This document shows, in pieces, positions 17,721 through 25,881 of a DNA stretch of 32,102 nt (its first letter is position 1; every line of letters begins with the position of its first letter). The notes under the pieces were generated by a model that saw only the letters and a list, made by a program, of their open reading frames with translations, did not search any database and was not told where the DNA came from. Source of the DNA: Deltaproteobacteria bacterium. Its GTDB lineage: Bacteria; Desulfobacterota; Binatia; Binatales; Binataceae. The DNA lies in contig PNBD01000102.1 in NCBI GenBank assembly GCA_003135855.1, forward strand, positions 74,027 to 106,128, given 5' to 3'. A program made the position numbers and the translations under genes.

Positions 17721-19448
17721 ATGAGAGCGATCACCGTAACAGCGGCCGCCGTTTTGATTCTCTCGATTGCGCTTGCGACGCCTGCGCGATGCGATCCGTC
17801 GCCCGCCGCGCCATCGTCGACAGCAAACGCTGCGCCGTCTCCAGCTTCGGATGTGACCCATGAGCCGTTGTTCGACGGACTCGGCCACCTGCATCATGCG
17901 GTGACCACCAACTCACCGCTCGCGCAGAAATTCTTCGACCAGGGCCTGACTTTCGTTTATGCGTTCAATCACGACGAGGCTGCCGGATCATTTAAGGAAG
18001 CGGCGCGGCGCGATCCCGATATGGCGATGGCGTATTGGGGAATCGCTTTGTCACTCGGACCGAATATCAATCTGCCCGAGGACGACGAGCGCGGTAAGGC
18101 CGCCTACGAGGCAATTCAAAAGGCGAAGTCGCTCGAGCCCAAAGTCAGCGAAACGGAGCGCGCGTACATCGAGGCACTCGCGCAGCGTTACCAAGCCGAC
18201 GGCAAGATGAACGAGGCGCTCCAGACCGCCTACGCGAACGCGATGCGCCAGGTCGCTCACAAGTATCCCGACGATCCCGACGCCGGCGCGCTGTTCGCCG
18301 AATCAATGATGGATCTCCATCCCTGGAATTTGTGGACCGCCGACGGCAAGCCGGTTCAGGGCACCGACGAAATTGTCGCGACGCTCGAGGCCGTGATGGC
18401 GAAGTATCCCGATCATCTGGGCGCCAACCATTATTACATCCACGCCGTCGAGGCCTCGCCGAATCCCGCCCGCGCAATCCCGAGTGCCGATCGTCTCGGC
18501 CCGATGGTGCCCGCGTGCGGCCACCTGGTGCACATGCCGTCGCACATCTACATCCGCACCGGCGACTACGAAAAATCCGCCGCCGCGAACGAGCGCGCGA
18601 TCAAAGTCGATCGCGTTTACATCCGCGAGCGCAGTCCCAAGGGCGTTTATCCCCTGATGTATTATCCGCACAACATCCAGTTCCTGTGGGCGTCGTGCAT
18701 GATGGAAGGCAACAGCAAGTGCGCGTTCAAGGCCTCGCGCGATCTCGATGCGGTGGTTTACTCGCCCGACTCGCTGCAGATGATTCACGCGATGCCGATG
18801 GGCGAGTTCACGATGCCGTCGCGCTATTTCACCGAGGCTCGCTTCGGCAAATGGGATGCTATCCTCAAGGAAGTCGCGCCCCAGTCCGATTTTTCTTACA
18901 CGACCGGTGTATGGCATTACGCGCGCGGGCTCGCGTTCGTCGCGAAGAAAAAACCGGATCAGGCCGCAGATGAGCGCAAGCAGCTCGACGCAATTGCCGC
19001 TGCGATGCCCGCCGATCGCATCGTCGGATTCAACTCTGGCAAGCGCATGCTGGAACTCGGCTCCGCGACGCTCGCCGGCCAGATTGCCGCATCCAAGGGT
19101 CAGCACGACGAAGCGATCGCGCATCTGCGCGATGCCGTCACGATCCAGGATTCGCTCAGTTACGAGGAACCGCCGCCATGGTATTACCCGGTGCGCGAGA
19201 CGCTCGGCATGGAACTCATCGCCGCGGGCAAAATCCCCGATGCGGAGCAGGTGTTTCGCGAAGATCTGACTCGCAATCCCGAAAACGGATGGTCGCTCGC
19301 GGGACTCGCAGCATGCCTGCGGGCGCGCAACGCCGACGAGACGGCGAGCGTGCAGGATCGTTTCACCAAGGCGTGGGCGCATGCCGACGTGAAGCCGCCT
19401 TCGCCGAACATCCCCGCCGAAAAAACTGCGTCAACCGGCGCGCTATGA
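17721..19448 (+). CDS. Exported tetratricopeptide-repeat protein of unknown function
   Basis: Start at ATG 17721, 11 nt after AAGGGAG; the track GTG at 17709 overlaps that Shine-Dalgarno. 575 residues. Residues 1-25 (MRAITVTAAAVLILSIALATPARC) are a signal peptide. The mature part has the family opening LGHLHHAVTTNSPLAQKFFDQGLTFVYAFNHDEAAGSF, then MAYWGIALSLGPNINLP, LHPWNLWTADGKP, GANHYYIHAVEASPNPARAIPSADRL and GHLVHMPSHIYIRTGDY. TPR-like helices lie at ~70-130, ~290-320 and ~470-550. The family is widespread in environmental bacteria and uncharacterised; many His residues are conserved, so metal binding is possible but unproven. First gene of a four-gene plus-strand run. Confidence 0.85.
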   Translation: MRAITVTAAAVLILSIALATPARCDPSPAAPSSTANAAPSPASDVTHEPLFDGLGHLHHAVTTNSPLAQKFFDQGLTFVYAFNHDEAAGSFKEAARRDPDMAMAYWGIALSLGPNINLPEDDERGKAAYEAIQKAKSLEPKVSETERAYIEALAQRYQADGKMNEALQTAYANAMRQVAHKYPDDPDAGALFAESMMDLHPWNLWTADGKPVQGTDEIVATLEAVMAKYPDHLGANHYYIHAVEASPNPARAIPSADRLGPMVPACGHLVHMPSHIYIRTGDYEKSAAANERAIKVDRVYIRERSPKGVYPLMYYPHNIQFLWASCMMEGNSKCAFKASRDLDAVVYSPDSLQMIHAMPMGEFTMPSRYFTEARFGKWDAILKEVAPQSDFSYTTGVWHYARGLAFVAKKKPDQAADERKQLDAIAAAMPADRIVGFNSGKRMLELGSATLAGQIAASKGQHDEAIAHLRDAVTIQDSLSYEEPPPWYYPVRETLGMELIAAGKIPDAEQVFREDLTRNPENGWSLAGLAACLRARNADETASVQDRFTKAWAHADVKPPSPNIPAEKTASTGAL

Positions 19449-19515
19449 AACTTAAGCGGCGTTGCTTTGCCGGTCGCGACGGCGGTGTGTTAGCTCTCGG
19501 CTCTGGAGGATCGCA

Positions 19516-20289
19516 ATGAATGAACCCGTACTGATTCTGGAAAAAGAAAACGGGATTGCCACCGTCACGCTCAATCGCGCGGAAAAACTCAACGCGCTGA
19601 ATCACGAGCTGCGTGCGGAATTCTGCCGCACGATGCGAGCGCTGCGGACCGCGAGCGACGTCGGCGTCGTGATCATTACGGGCGCCGGCCGCGCGTTCTG
19701 CGCCGGCATGGATCTCAAGGAACTCGGCGGCGGACTCCGCGAAGAGGGCAACGTCACCTTCGTCTCGGTGATTGAAGATATGGACGCGCCCGTGATTGCC
19801 GCGGTCAACGGCTTCGCGATCACCGGCGGATTCGAACTGGCGCTCGCCTGCGACATCATTATCGCCGCCGACACCGCGCAGTTCGCCGATACTCACGCCC
19901 GCGTGGGCCTGATGCCCGCCGGCGGGATGTCCGCACGGTTGCCGCGTGCGGTGGGCCTCCGCAAAGCCAAGGAACTTTCGCTCACCGGAAATTATTTGAG
20001 CGCCCACGATGCGGAGCGCATGGGCCTCGTCAATCGAGTCGTGCCGCGCGAACAGCTGATGTCCAGCGCAAAAGAATTGGCCGGACAAATCTTGAGTTGC
20101 GATCCGGTCGTGGTGCGCCAGATGAAACGGCTCTACGATCTCGCGTCGCGCGTCCCGCTCGCCGACGGATTGCAAATCGAACAGGATTTTTCCCGCGCCT
20201 ACAACCTGAGCGGCCACCTGCAGGATATGGAAGCGCGGCGCAAAGCTGCCATGGAGCGCGGACGAGCTCAGTCCGCCGCCAAACGCTAG
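19516..20289 (+). CDS. Enoyl-CoA hydratase/isomerase (crotonase) family protein
   Basis: Start at ATG 19516, 5 nt after GGAGGA; the track start at 19462 is too early. 257 residues, normal for crotonases. The oxyanion-hole motifs ITGAGRAFCAGMDLKEL (about 55-70) and NGFAITGGFELALACDI (about 98-113) are clear. The Glu equivalent to rat hydratase Glu144 is kept (E107 in GGFELAL), but the position of Glu164 is His127 (FADTHARVGLMP). The DTHARVG variant occurs in a large subgroup of annotated enoyl-CoA hydratases, so it may not hydrate a simple enoyl-CoA. Acts presumably on an acyl-CoA in the cytosol; substrate unknown. Confidence 0.88.
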   Translation: MNEPVLILEKENGIATVTLNRAEKLNALNHELRAEFCRTMRALRTASDVGVVIITGAGRAFCAGMDLKELGGGLREEGNVTFVSVIEDMDAPVIAAVNGFAITGGFELALACDIIIAADTAQFADTHARVGLMPAGGMSARLPRAVGLRKAKELSLTGNYLSAHDAERMGLVNRVVPREQLMSSAKELAGQILSCDPVVVRQMKRLYDLASRVPLADGLQIEQDFSRAYNLSGHLQDMEARRKAAMERGRAQSAAKR

Positions 20290-20334
20290 AGGAAGTTACC
20301 AAAGACCACCAATCGCATCGGAGAAAAAATCACG

Positions 20335-21192
20335 ATGATTCCCAAATCGACCCGCCTGATCGTTCTGATTGCCGCCGCCATCGTCATGACGCCGTGGCTC
20401 TCAGTTTCAACCCGCGCTGAAATTCCGGCCGTTGCCACCGACGTCACCGAGAGCGCGCCGATTCCTCCCGATAAAATCCCCAAGGGGATCAACGACGCCA
20501 TCAACGCACCCGACCGGCCCGCCGCCGACAAGGCGCTCGATGCCGGCCGCAAGCCCGATCAGATCATGGCGTTTTACGAAATCAAGCCGGGCATGAAAGT
20601 CGCCGACATTTTCGCCGGCGGCGGCTACATGACCGAACTTATCGCGCGCGTCGTCGGCCCGACCGGCAAAGTATATTCGCAGAACGGACCGTTCCCGCCG
20701 CAATTTCAGAAAATCGGCGACGCGTGGGGTGAACGCCTCAAAGAGCCCGCGCTCAAAAATGTGATCGCTGTCAGCAAGGCCTATGATGCGCACGACCTGT
20801 TGCCGGTCGAACCCGGCACCCTCGATGCCGTCATTATTCATCTCAATTATCACGACATGGTCGGCTTCAAATTGAATCGTGAGAACGTCAACCAAGCGGT
20901 GTTCAAGGCGCTGCGGCCCGGCGGCGTTTACGGGATTGTCGATCACAGTGCCAAGCCGGGTACCGGCGACAGTGAGACCACCACGCTGCATCGCATCGAC
21001 GAGCAATTTCTGATCAAGGATGTCGAGAAAACCGGATTCAAGCTGATGGCCGCATCAAAAGCGTTGCGCCATCCCGAAGATGATCGCACGTGGAACGTAT
21101 TTAAGAAGCGGGGTGAGACCGATCGCTTTATGCTGAAGTTCGTCAAGGCACCGCGGATGGCGGCCACCGATTCGATGCGATCGCCGCGATGA
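20335..21192 (+). CDS. Exported class I SAM-methyltransferase-like protein
   Basis: 285 residues. GGAGAAAAAA precedes the ATG. Residues 1-28 (MIPKSTRLIVLIAAAIVM..., ending STRA-E) look like a Sec signal peptide, so the protein should be periplasmic. The rest is a Rossmann methyltransferase fold: RKPDQIMAFYEIKPGMKVADIFAGGGYMTELIARVVGP holds motif I (DIFAGGGYMT), LDAVIIHLNYHD is motif IV-like, and FKALRPGGVYGIVDHSA the post-motif strand. I recall this signal-peptide-bearing methyltransferase family in several proteobacteria. SAM is not expected outside the cytoplasm, so catalysis as such is open. Its stop overlaps the next start (ATGA). Confidence 0.85.
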   Translation: MIPKSTRLIVLIAAAIVMTPWLSVSTRAEIPAVATDVTESAPIPPDKIPKGINDAINAPDRPAADKALDAGRKPDQIMAFYEIKPGMKVADIFAGGGYMTELIARVVGPTGKVYSQNGPFPPQFQKIGDAWGERLKEPALKNVIAVSKAYDAHDLLPVEPGTLDAVIIHLNYHDMVGFKLNRENVNQAVFKALRPGGVYGIVDHSAKPGTGDSETTTLHRIDEQFLIKDVEKTGFKLMAASKALRHPEDDRTWNVFKKRGETDRFMLKFVKAPRMAATDSMRSPR

Positions 21193-22073
21193 AAGTCGGA
21201 CTGTTCGCGCTCGGCATCGGCACCGGCGCCCGGCCCGGCACGATCCTGACGACCGCTGAAAACGCTGAGCGCGTTGGATTCTCGACGCTCTGGGTCGGAG
21301 AGCACGTGGTGCTTTTCGATCGCCAAAATTCAAAGTATCCGTACACCGCCGGCGGCGAGTTCCCGCTGCCGGGTGGCGCCGACTGGCTCGATCCATTCAT
21401 CACCTTGACCTTCGCCGCCGCGGTGACGAAATCGATCCGTCTTGCGACCGGCATCTGTCTCGTGCCTGAGCACAATCCGCTGGTGCTCGCGAAAGAGGCC
21501 GCCAGCCTTGATTGCGTCGCCCGCGGGCGATTCGCGCTGGGCGTCGGAATCGGATGGTCCGCCGAGGAGTTCGCCGCGCTGGGAATCCCATTCGAGCGGC
21601 GCGCACAACGGACCCGCGAATATATCGACGTGATGCGCCGGCTGTGGAGCGAAGATGCCACCAGCTATCATGGCGAGTTCGTCAACTTCGACGGCGCGAA
21701 GAGTTATCCGAAACCCGCACGTGGCAGCAGGCTGCCGATCATCTTCGGCGGCGAGAGCGGACCGGCGCTGAAGCGCGTCGCCGAATATGGCAACGGATGG
21801 TTCGGCTTCAATCTCGATCCGAATGAGTCGGTCGCCAAGATCAAGCGGCTGCGCGAACTCCTCGATCAGAACAAACGTGATGCGAGCGAGATCGAGATCA
21901 TCGTGTGCCCTTACACGAAAAAGATCACGCCCGATGATTTGAAAAAATACGCCGATGCGGGCGTCGATGAATTGGTGATTCTCGCCAGTCCGCCCGAAGA
22001 CGAATCACAGGTGGTCGGCTGGGTCGAGCGCCTCGCGAGTCAGTGGGTTACTCCGGCTCAGCTCCTGCGCTAG
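21189..22073 (+). CDS. LLM-class F420-dependent oxidoreductase
   Basis: Luciferase-like TIM-barrel oxidoreductase. 294 residues with VGLFALGIGTGARPGTILTTAENAERVGFSTLWVGEH, VTKSIRLATGICLVPEHNPLVLAKEAASLD and RFALGVGIGWSAEEF, followed by GRGSRLPIIFGGESGPALKRVAEYGNGWFGF in pieces; these define the F420-type subgroup with TIGR03619-like features. The cofactor could also be FMN; F420 use must be judged from F420 biosynthesis genes elsewhere. ATGA overlap with the methyltransferase-like gene indicates coupling. Substrate unknown. Ends 7 bp from the convergent ribF stop, with no terminator visible between. Confidence 0.9.
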   Translation: MKVGLFALGIGTGARPGTILTTAENAERVGFSTLWVGEHVVLFDRQNSKYPYTAGGEFPLPGGADWLDPFITLTFAAAVTKSIRLATGICLVPEHNPLVLAKEAASLDCVARGRFALGVGIGWSAEEFAALGIPFERRAQRTREYIDVMRRLWSEDATSYHGEFVNFDGAKSYPKPARGSRLPIIFGGESGPALKRVAEYGNGWFGFNLDPNESVAKIKRLRELLDQNKRDASEIEIIVCPYTKKITPDDLKKYADAGVDELVILASPPEDESQVVGWVERLASQWVTPAQLLR

Positions 22074-22080
22074 CTGCATT

Positions 22081-23004
22081 CTAAGCTGCGGCGAGGATTT
22101 CGCGCGCCTTGCTAAGGTCCAGCGCGATCTGATTCTTTAGCGCCTCGGCTGAATCGAATTTTCGCTCGGGACGAATCCGCTCGATCAGATCGATCTTCAC
22201 CCGCTGGCCGTAGATGTCAAGATCGAAATTGAAGATGTGCGCTTCGATCGTTCGTGCCTTCTCCGAAAACGTCGGACGCATCCCGATATTCGTGATCGAT
22301 CCGTACGCACCGTCGTCGAGAACCACCCGCGTCGCATAGACGCCGTCCGGCGGGATGCACTCCGTCTCGCTCTCGATATTCGCGGTGGGAAATCCAATCG
22401 CTCGTCCGCGCTCGCGGCCGTGAATCACGGGGCCATGAATGAAGTGATAGCGCCCGAGCAATTTGGCCGAGTTGCGCAGATCGGCCCCGCGGATCATTTC
22501 GCGGACCTTGGTCGAACTGACCTCGATTCCGCCAACCTTCACCGGCCCGACCACCGTCGTATCGAAGCCGAATTCGCGCCCCAACTCGACCATCACCGCG
22601 GCGTTGCCCGCGCGATTGTGGCCGAAGCTTACGCTGTGCCCGACCACGACCTCGCGCGCCCCGATCTTGCCGAGCAAATAGTCGCGGATGAAATCGCGCG
22701 GCGAAAGCATGCTTAGTTCGAGCGTGAAGTTGAGCACGATCACGCCGTCGATCCCCGAAAGCCTGAGCAGTTCGAGTTTGTCCTCCGGCGTCAAAATCAA
22801 TTGCGGGGCGCGCTCGGGAACCAGCAGTTTCGCCGGCAAGGGATCGAACGTCAGCGCGAACGCGGTGCCGCCGGCGGCGCGCGCGCGATCGATCGCCGCC
22901 TTCAGGATCGCGCGATGCCCCAAATGGACGCCGTCGAAATTTCCGATCGCCGTCACCGGGTACGGATGGCGCGCGAGCGCCTCGAGGTCGCGAATTATCT
23001 CCAT
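22081..23004 (-). CDS. ribF: Bifunctional riboflavin kinase / FAD synthetase
   Basis: Makes FMN and then FAD from riboflavin. The N-terminal adenylyltransferase domain (about 1-180) has VTAIGNFDGVHLGHRAIL, DFIRDYLLGKIGAREVVVGHSVSFGHNRAG, and SSTKVREMI. The C-terminal kinase domain (about 185-307) begins with GPVIHGRERGRAIGFPTANIE and continues VYATRVVLDD, SITNIGMRPTF and EAHIFNFDLDIYGQ. 307 residues, normal. Here it is the last gene of the tol run, 44 bp after cpoB; tol-ribF linkage is not standard. Confidence 0.97.
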   Translation of the reverse strand: MEIIRDLEALARHPYPVTAIGNFDGVHLGHRAILKAAIDRARAAGGTAFALTFDPLPAKLLVPERAPQLILTPEDKLELLRLSGIDGVIVLNFTLELSMLSPRDFIRDYLLGKIGAREVVVGHSVSFGHNRAGNAAVMVELGREFGFDTTVVGPVKVGGIEVSSTKVREMIRGADLRNSAKLLGRYHFIHGPVIHGRERGRAIGFPTANIESETECIPPDGVYATRVVLDDGAYGSITNIGMRPTFSEKARTIEAHIFNFDLDIYGQRVKIDLIERIRPERKFDSAEALKNQIALDLSKAREILAAA

Positions 23005-23048
23005 TTCAAAACGGTCGCCGTGATTTATCGGCCCGTGGATCTCCGCCG

Positions 23049-23921
23049 CTAATCGCTCGCGAGATCTTTCATCATTGTGTTTCCGGCCGTTGCTTGCGGC
23101 GTACCGGCGTGATCGGCGACCAGTTTCTGCAGCGTCAGGCGTGCATCGATCCGATCGTTGAGCTTCAGAAAAGCTTCCGCCTCGCGCAGCAGCGCGGCGC
23201 TGGCGAATTTGCCCTTCGGATAGCGCATCACCAGATCGTTGAACTGCAGGATCGCCTGATCGAACTTGCCGGTTTCATATAGCGCGTTGGCCGCGAAGTA
23301 TTCCGCCGGCTCGCTCAGTGCCGATTTTGGAAACGAATGCTGCAGCTTGGTGAAGTTGGTGACCGCGAGCGGATACTTGCCGGCCTTCATCGCTTCCAGA
23401 CCCTGGCGATACAGCTTGATTCCCGGCTCGCTCGATCCTTTCGCGTCGTCGATCTCCTGATCGAGTTCCTGCTGCCAGGTCGAAGCCGGCTCCGCGGGCA
23501 TCGCCGGCGGCGCACTGTAACCCGAGGACGGCGGTGTCGTCGAAGGCGGCGTCGGGCTCTCCGGACCGATGCTCGTGAGATCTCCGCCCGGTGGCGGATT
23601 GATTCCCGGCGACGCGGTGATTCCGGCGCGAAGTGATTTTACTTCCGACTCGAGTTCGGCAATCCGCTGGTTGGTCGACGACGACGACGATGACCCGCCG
23701 CTCGCATCGTTACCGGCTTGCTTCATCTCGATCATCTGATCGTTCAGCCGATGAATCTGCTGTTGCAGCGAATCGATCTGTTGCCGATCGGCCGCGATCA
23801 TGCCGCGCAGCGTGAACTCGTTCTGATTGAGCTGCTGCAGATCGTTTTGCGAGCTGCATCCGACGATTGTGAGCGCAGCGAGAACTGCGATCGCGCTCAT
23901 TGCCCGGTTGAAAATTCTCAC
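23049..23921 (-). CDS. cpoB: Cell division coordinator CpoB (YbgF), lipoprotein form
   Basis: Tol-Pal accessory protein that links outer-membrane constriction with peptidoglycan synthesis. Start chosen at GTG 23919-23921 with AAGGA 8 nt upstream; it gives VRIFNRAMSAIAVLAALTIVGC, a lipoprotein signal with positive charges, while the track start at 23999 lies inside pal. 290 residues. After the lipobox Cys come a coiled coil (about 25-70, Gln/Leu-rich), a Ser run, a Pro-rich linker and a C-terminal TPR domain (about 165-285) with LYRQGLEAMKAGKYPLAVTNF and YETGKFDQAILQF. E. coli CpoB is periplasmic and soluble; a lipidated form is a variation. 11 bp after pal. Confidence 0.9.
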   Translation of the reverse strand: MRIFNRAMSAIAVLAALTIVGCSSQNDLQQLNQNEFTLRGMIAADRQQIDSLQQQIHRLNDQMIEMKQAGNDASGGSSSSSSTNQRIAELESEVKSLRAGITASPGINPPPGGDLTSIGPESPTPPSTTPPSSGYSAPPAMPAEPASTWQQELDQEIDDAKGSSEPGIKLYRQGLEAMKAGKYPLAVTNFTKLQHSFPKSALSEPAEYFAANALYETGKFDQAILQFNDLVMRYPKGKFASAALLREAEAFLKLNDRIDARLTLQKLVADHAGTPQATAGNTMMKDLASD

Positions 23922-23932
23922 TACGCTGGTCC

Positions 23933-24502
23933 TTATTGGTTCACCACGAAATGGTCGCGCCGGTTTTGCGACCAGCAACTCTCGTCGTGTTCGGTGCAAA
24001 CGGGAAGCTCCTTGCCGTAGCTGATCGTTGAAATTCGGTCACCGGGAATTCCGAGCGTCACCAGGTATTCCTTCGCTGCCTGCGCGCGCTTGGCGCCGAG
24101 TGCGATATTGTATTCCTCAGAACCGCGGTCGTCGCAATGCCCCTCGACTTGCACCCGGCTCGACGCGTTCTTCTGCAGCCAGCTCGCGTTGCCGCGGAGT
24201 ATCGAGCCGTCCTGCGGCTGGATTGTGTATTCGTTGTACGCGAAATGGATGTCGGTCAGCGGGCCCTGTTGCCCCTGGCCGAGTGTTCCTTTCGTCAGCT
24301 GCTCGAGCGAACCCTGGCCGCTGCCGTTGACGCCGCCTTCGCCCAACGCATTGGGATTATTCCCATCATTGAGGCCCTGCGTTTTCTTCGACGAGCATCC
24401 CGCGAGCGCGAGCATCGCGCCGAGACTCACCACCGCCACCGCTCTTGCCAATTTTCCGCCGCTACTCACCCAACCACCACGACCACGCTGGACACGAATC
24501 AT
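23933..24502 (-). CDS. pal: Peptidoglycan-associated lipoprotein Pal
   Basis: Outer-membrane lipoprotein binding peptidoglycan and TolB. ATG at 24502 has GGAGGG 8 nt upstream and is preferred, although it overlaps tolB by 41 bp; a GTG at 24467-24469 is the alternative. 189 residues: long basic n-region, SLGAMLALAGC lipobox (Cys ~36), a Gly/Asn-rich tether, then the OmpA-type domain with IHFAYNEYTI, VQVEGHCDDRGSEEYNIALGAKRAQAAKEYLVTLGI and ISYGKELPVC, including the DAP-binding Asp/Arg positions. The C-terminus ends ...SCWSQNRRDHFVV, with a Cys pair (VCTEHDESC) typical of the family in some lineages. Confidence 0.97.
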   Translation of the reverse strand: MIRVQRGRGGWVSSGGKLARAVAVVSLGAMLALAGCSSKKTQGLNDGNNPNALGEGGVNGSGQGSLEQLTKGTLGQGQQGPLTDIHFAYNEYTIQPQDGSILRGNASWLQKNASSRVQVEGHCDDRGSEEYNIALGAKRAQAAKEYLVTLGIPGDRISTISYGKELPVCTEHDESCWSQNRRDHFVVNQ

Positions 24503-25811
24503 TGCCTATACCCTCCGTCAGAGTGGAAATAATCTTCCGGTTGCTCACCATCATTATATAGATTTGTGAATGACCGCTGCGCGTCGAGCTGAACGCAATA
24601 TATCGGCCGTCGGGCGACCAGCTCGGATATTCATTCGAGCCGTTGCCGTCAGTCAGTTGCGCGGGCGTGCCGCCAGCCAGCGCGATCGTCCAGATATCGA
24701 AGCGTCCCTTCGCCCGGCTTTGATAAACGATTCGATCGCCCTTGGGCGAGTACGAGGGCGTGGTGTTGTAGTCGCCCTTGAATGTAATTCGCCGCGCCGC
24801 GCCGCCCCCGAGCGGCATCACCCAGATTTGCGGCGTGCCCGATCGATCCGACGTAAATGCCAGCATCGAGCCGTCCGGCGAGATTGCCGGGCTCACGTTG
24901 ATTCCATTGCCGTCGGTGAGCTGGCGAAGCTCCCCGCCCTCGCGCGCGAGCAGGAACAGATTGGTCGCGCCATTGCGCTCGATCGCCGCTACGACCCGCG
25001 TCCCGTCGCTCGAGATCGTGCCGCCAATCACCCGTCCGTGCGGACTGCCGAGCTTGATTTCGCGCTGCGCCTTCAGGTCCGCGAGATACAGCGACGGCTC
25101 CATGCTCTTGTACGACAGGTACAGCACGGAGTTCGTGGTGCGATCGAAACTCGGGAACAAGTTGATCGTTGGATTGTCCGTCAGCTTGAACAAATCTTCG
25201 CCATCGATCGACTGCGTGTAGATTTCCTTGAACCGTCCGCCGCGCGTGGACACGAACGCGAGCTTGCTGTCGAATGGACCCTTCTGCCCGGTTGACGCTT
25301 CCAGCACCGCATCCGCAAATCGCCGCGCCATGCGCCGCACGTCGCCTGGAGCGCCAGTGTAATTTTTGCCCATCATGCGCCGCTGCTGTGCGACGTCGTA
25401 CAGGTAGGCCGTCAACTTGATCGACGAACTCTCCTGCGCGATCGATCCCTTGACCACGAAGTCCGAGTTAATCGATCGCCAATCGGCGAAGTTGAACTGA
25501 CCCAGCTCGAAGCCCGACGTTTGCGGGTCCTCGATAAATGCGTGCGGATCGATATTTCGAAAATATCCCGACAGGTCGAGATTGCGCCGCAGCGTGGTTA
25601 CAAAATCGCTCGACGTGCGATGGTCGTCGTCGCCGCCGAGATTCTTGAGCCCCGAGACCGCGATCGTCGAAAGCTGCGAGCCCGGGCCCTCGATCGTCAT
25701 CCTGAGCGGCCCAGCGCCGGCCGCGGGCGGCGGCTGCGCCGAAACCGGAAGCAACATCGCGAACCAAACGATCGCGAACAGGATCGCGCCAGCGGTACTC
25801 GATCGTTTCAT
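24462..25811 (-). CDS. tolB: Tol-Pal system beta-propeller protein TolB
   Basis: Periplasmic partner of Pal. 449 residues. Residues 1-25 are a signal peptide ending PVSA-Q. The N-terminal alpha/beta domain (about 30-170) has IAVSGLKNLGGDD, FRNIDPHAFIED and FNFADWRSINSDFVVKGSI; the C-terminal six-bladed propeller shows repeated SPDG motifs such as ISPDGSMLAFTSDRSG, YSPKGDRIVYQS and WSPDGRYIAFSSTRSG. Shine-Dalgarno is poor. 70 bp after tolA; its end overlaps pal. Confidence 0.97.
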   Translation of the reverse strand: MKRSSTAGAILFAIVWFAMLLPVSAQPPPAAGAGPLRMTIEGPGSQLSTIAVSGLKNLGGDDDHRTSSDFVTTLRRNLDLSGYFRNIDPHAFIEDPQTSGFELGQFNFADWRSINSDFVVKGSIAQESSSIKLTAYLYDVAQQRRMMGKNYTGAPGDVRRMARRFADAVLEASTGQKGPFDSKLAFVSTRGGRFKEIYTQSIDGEDLFKLTDNPTINLFPSFDRTTNSVLYLSYKSMEPSLYLADLKAQREIKLGSPHGRVIGGTISSDGTRVVAAIERNGATNLFLLAREGGELRQLTDGNGINVSPAISPDGSMLAFTSDRSGTPQIWVMPLGGGAARRITFKGDYNTTPSYSPKGDRIVYQSRAKGRFDIWTIALAGGTPAQLTDGNGSNEYPSWSPDGRYIAFSSTRSGHSQIYIMMVSNRKIISTLTEGIGNDSCPAWSWWLGE

Positions 25812-25881
25812 GTTTTTATTTCACTACACAGCCGACGATCATCATAATGCCTGCCACCGCCGCCCTACGCCTCACCCGCGT

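Noticed and set aside
18303-19382. 359-aa minus-strand ORF
   Set aside because: Antisense to the TPR gene; His/Arg-rich shadow.
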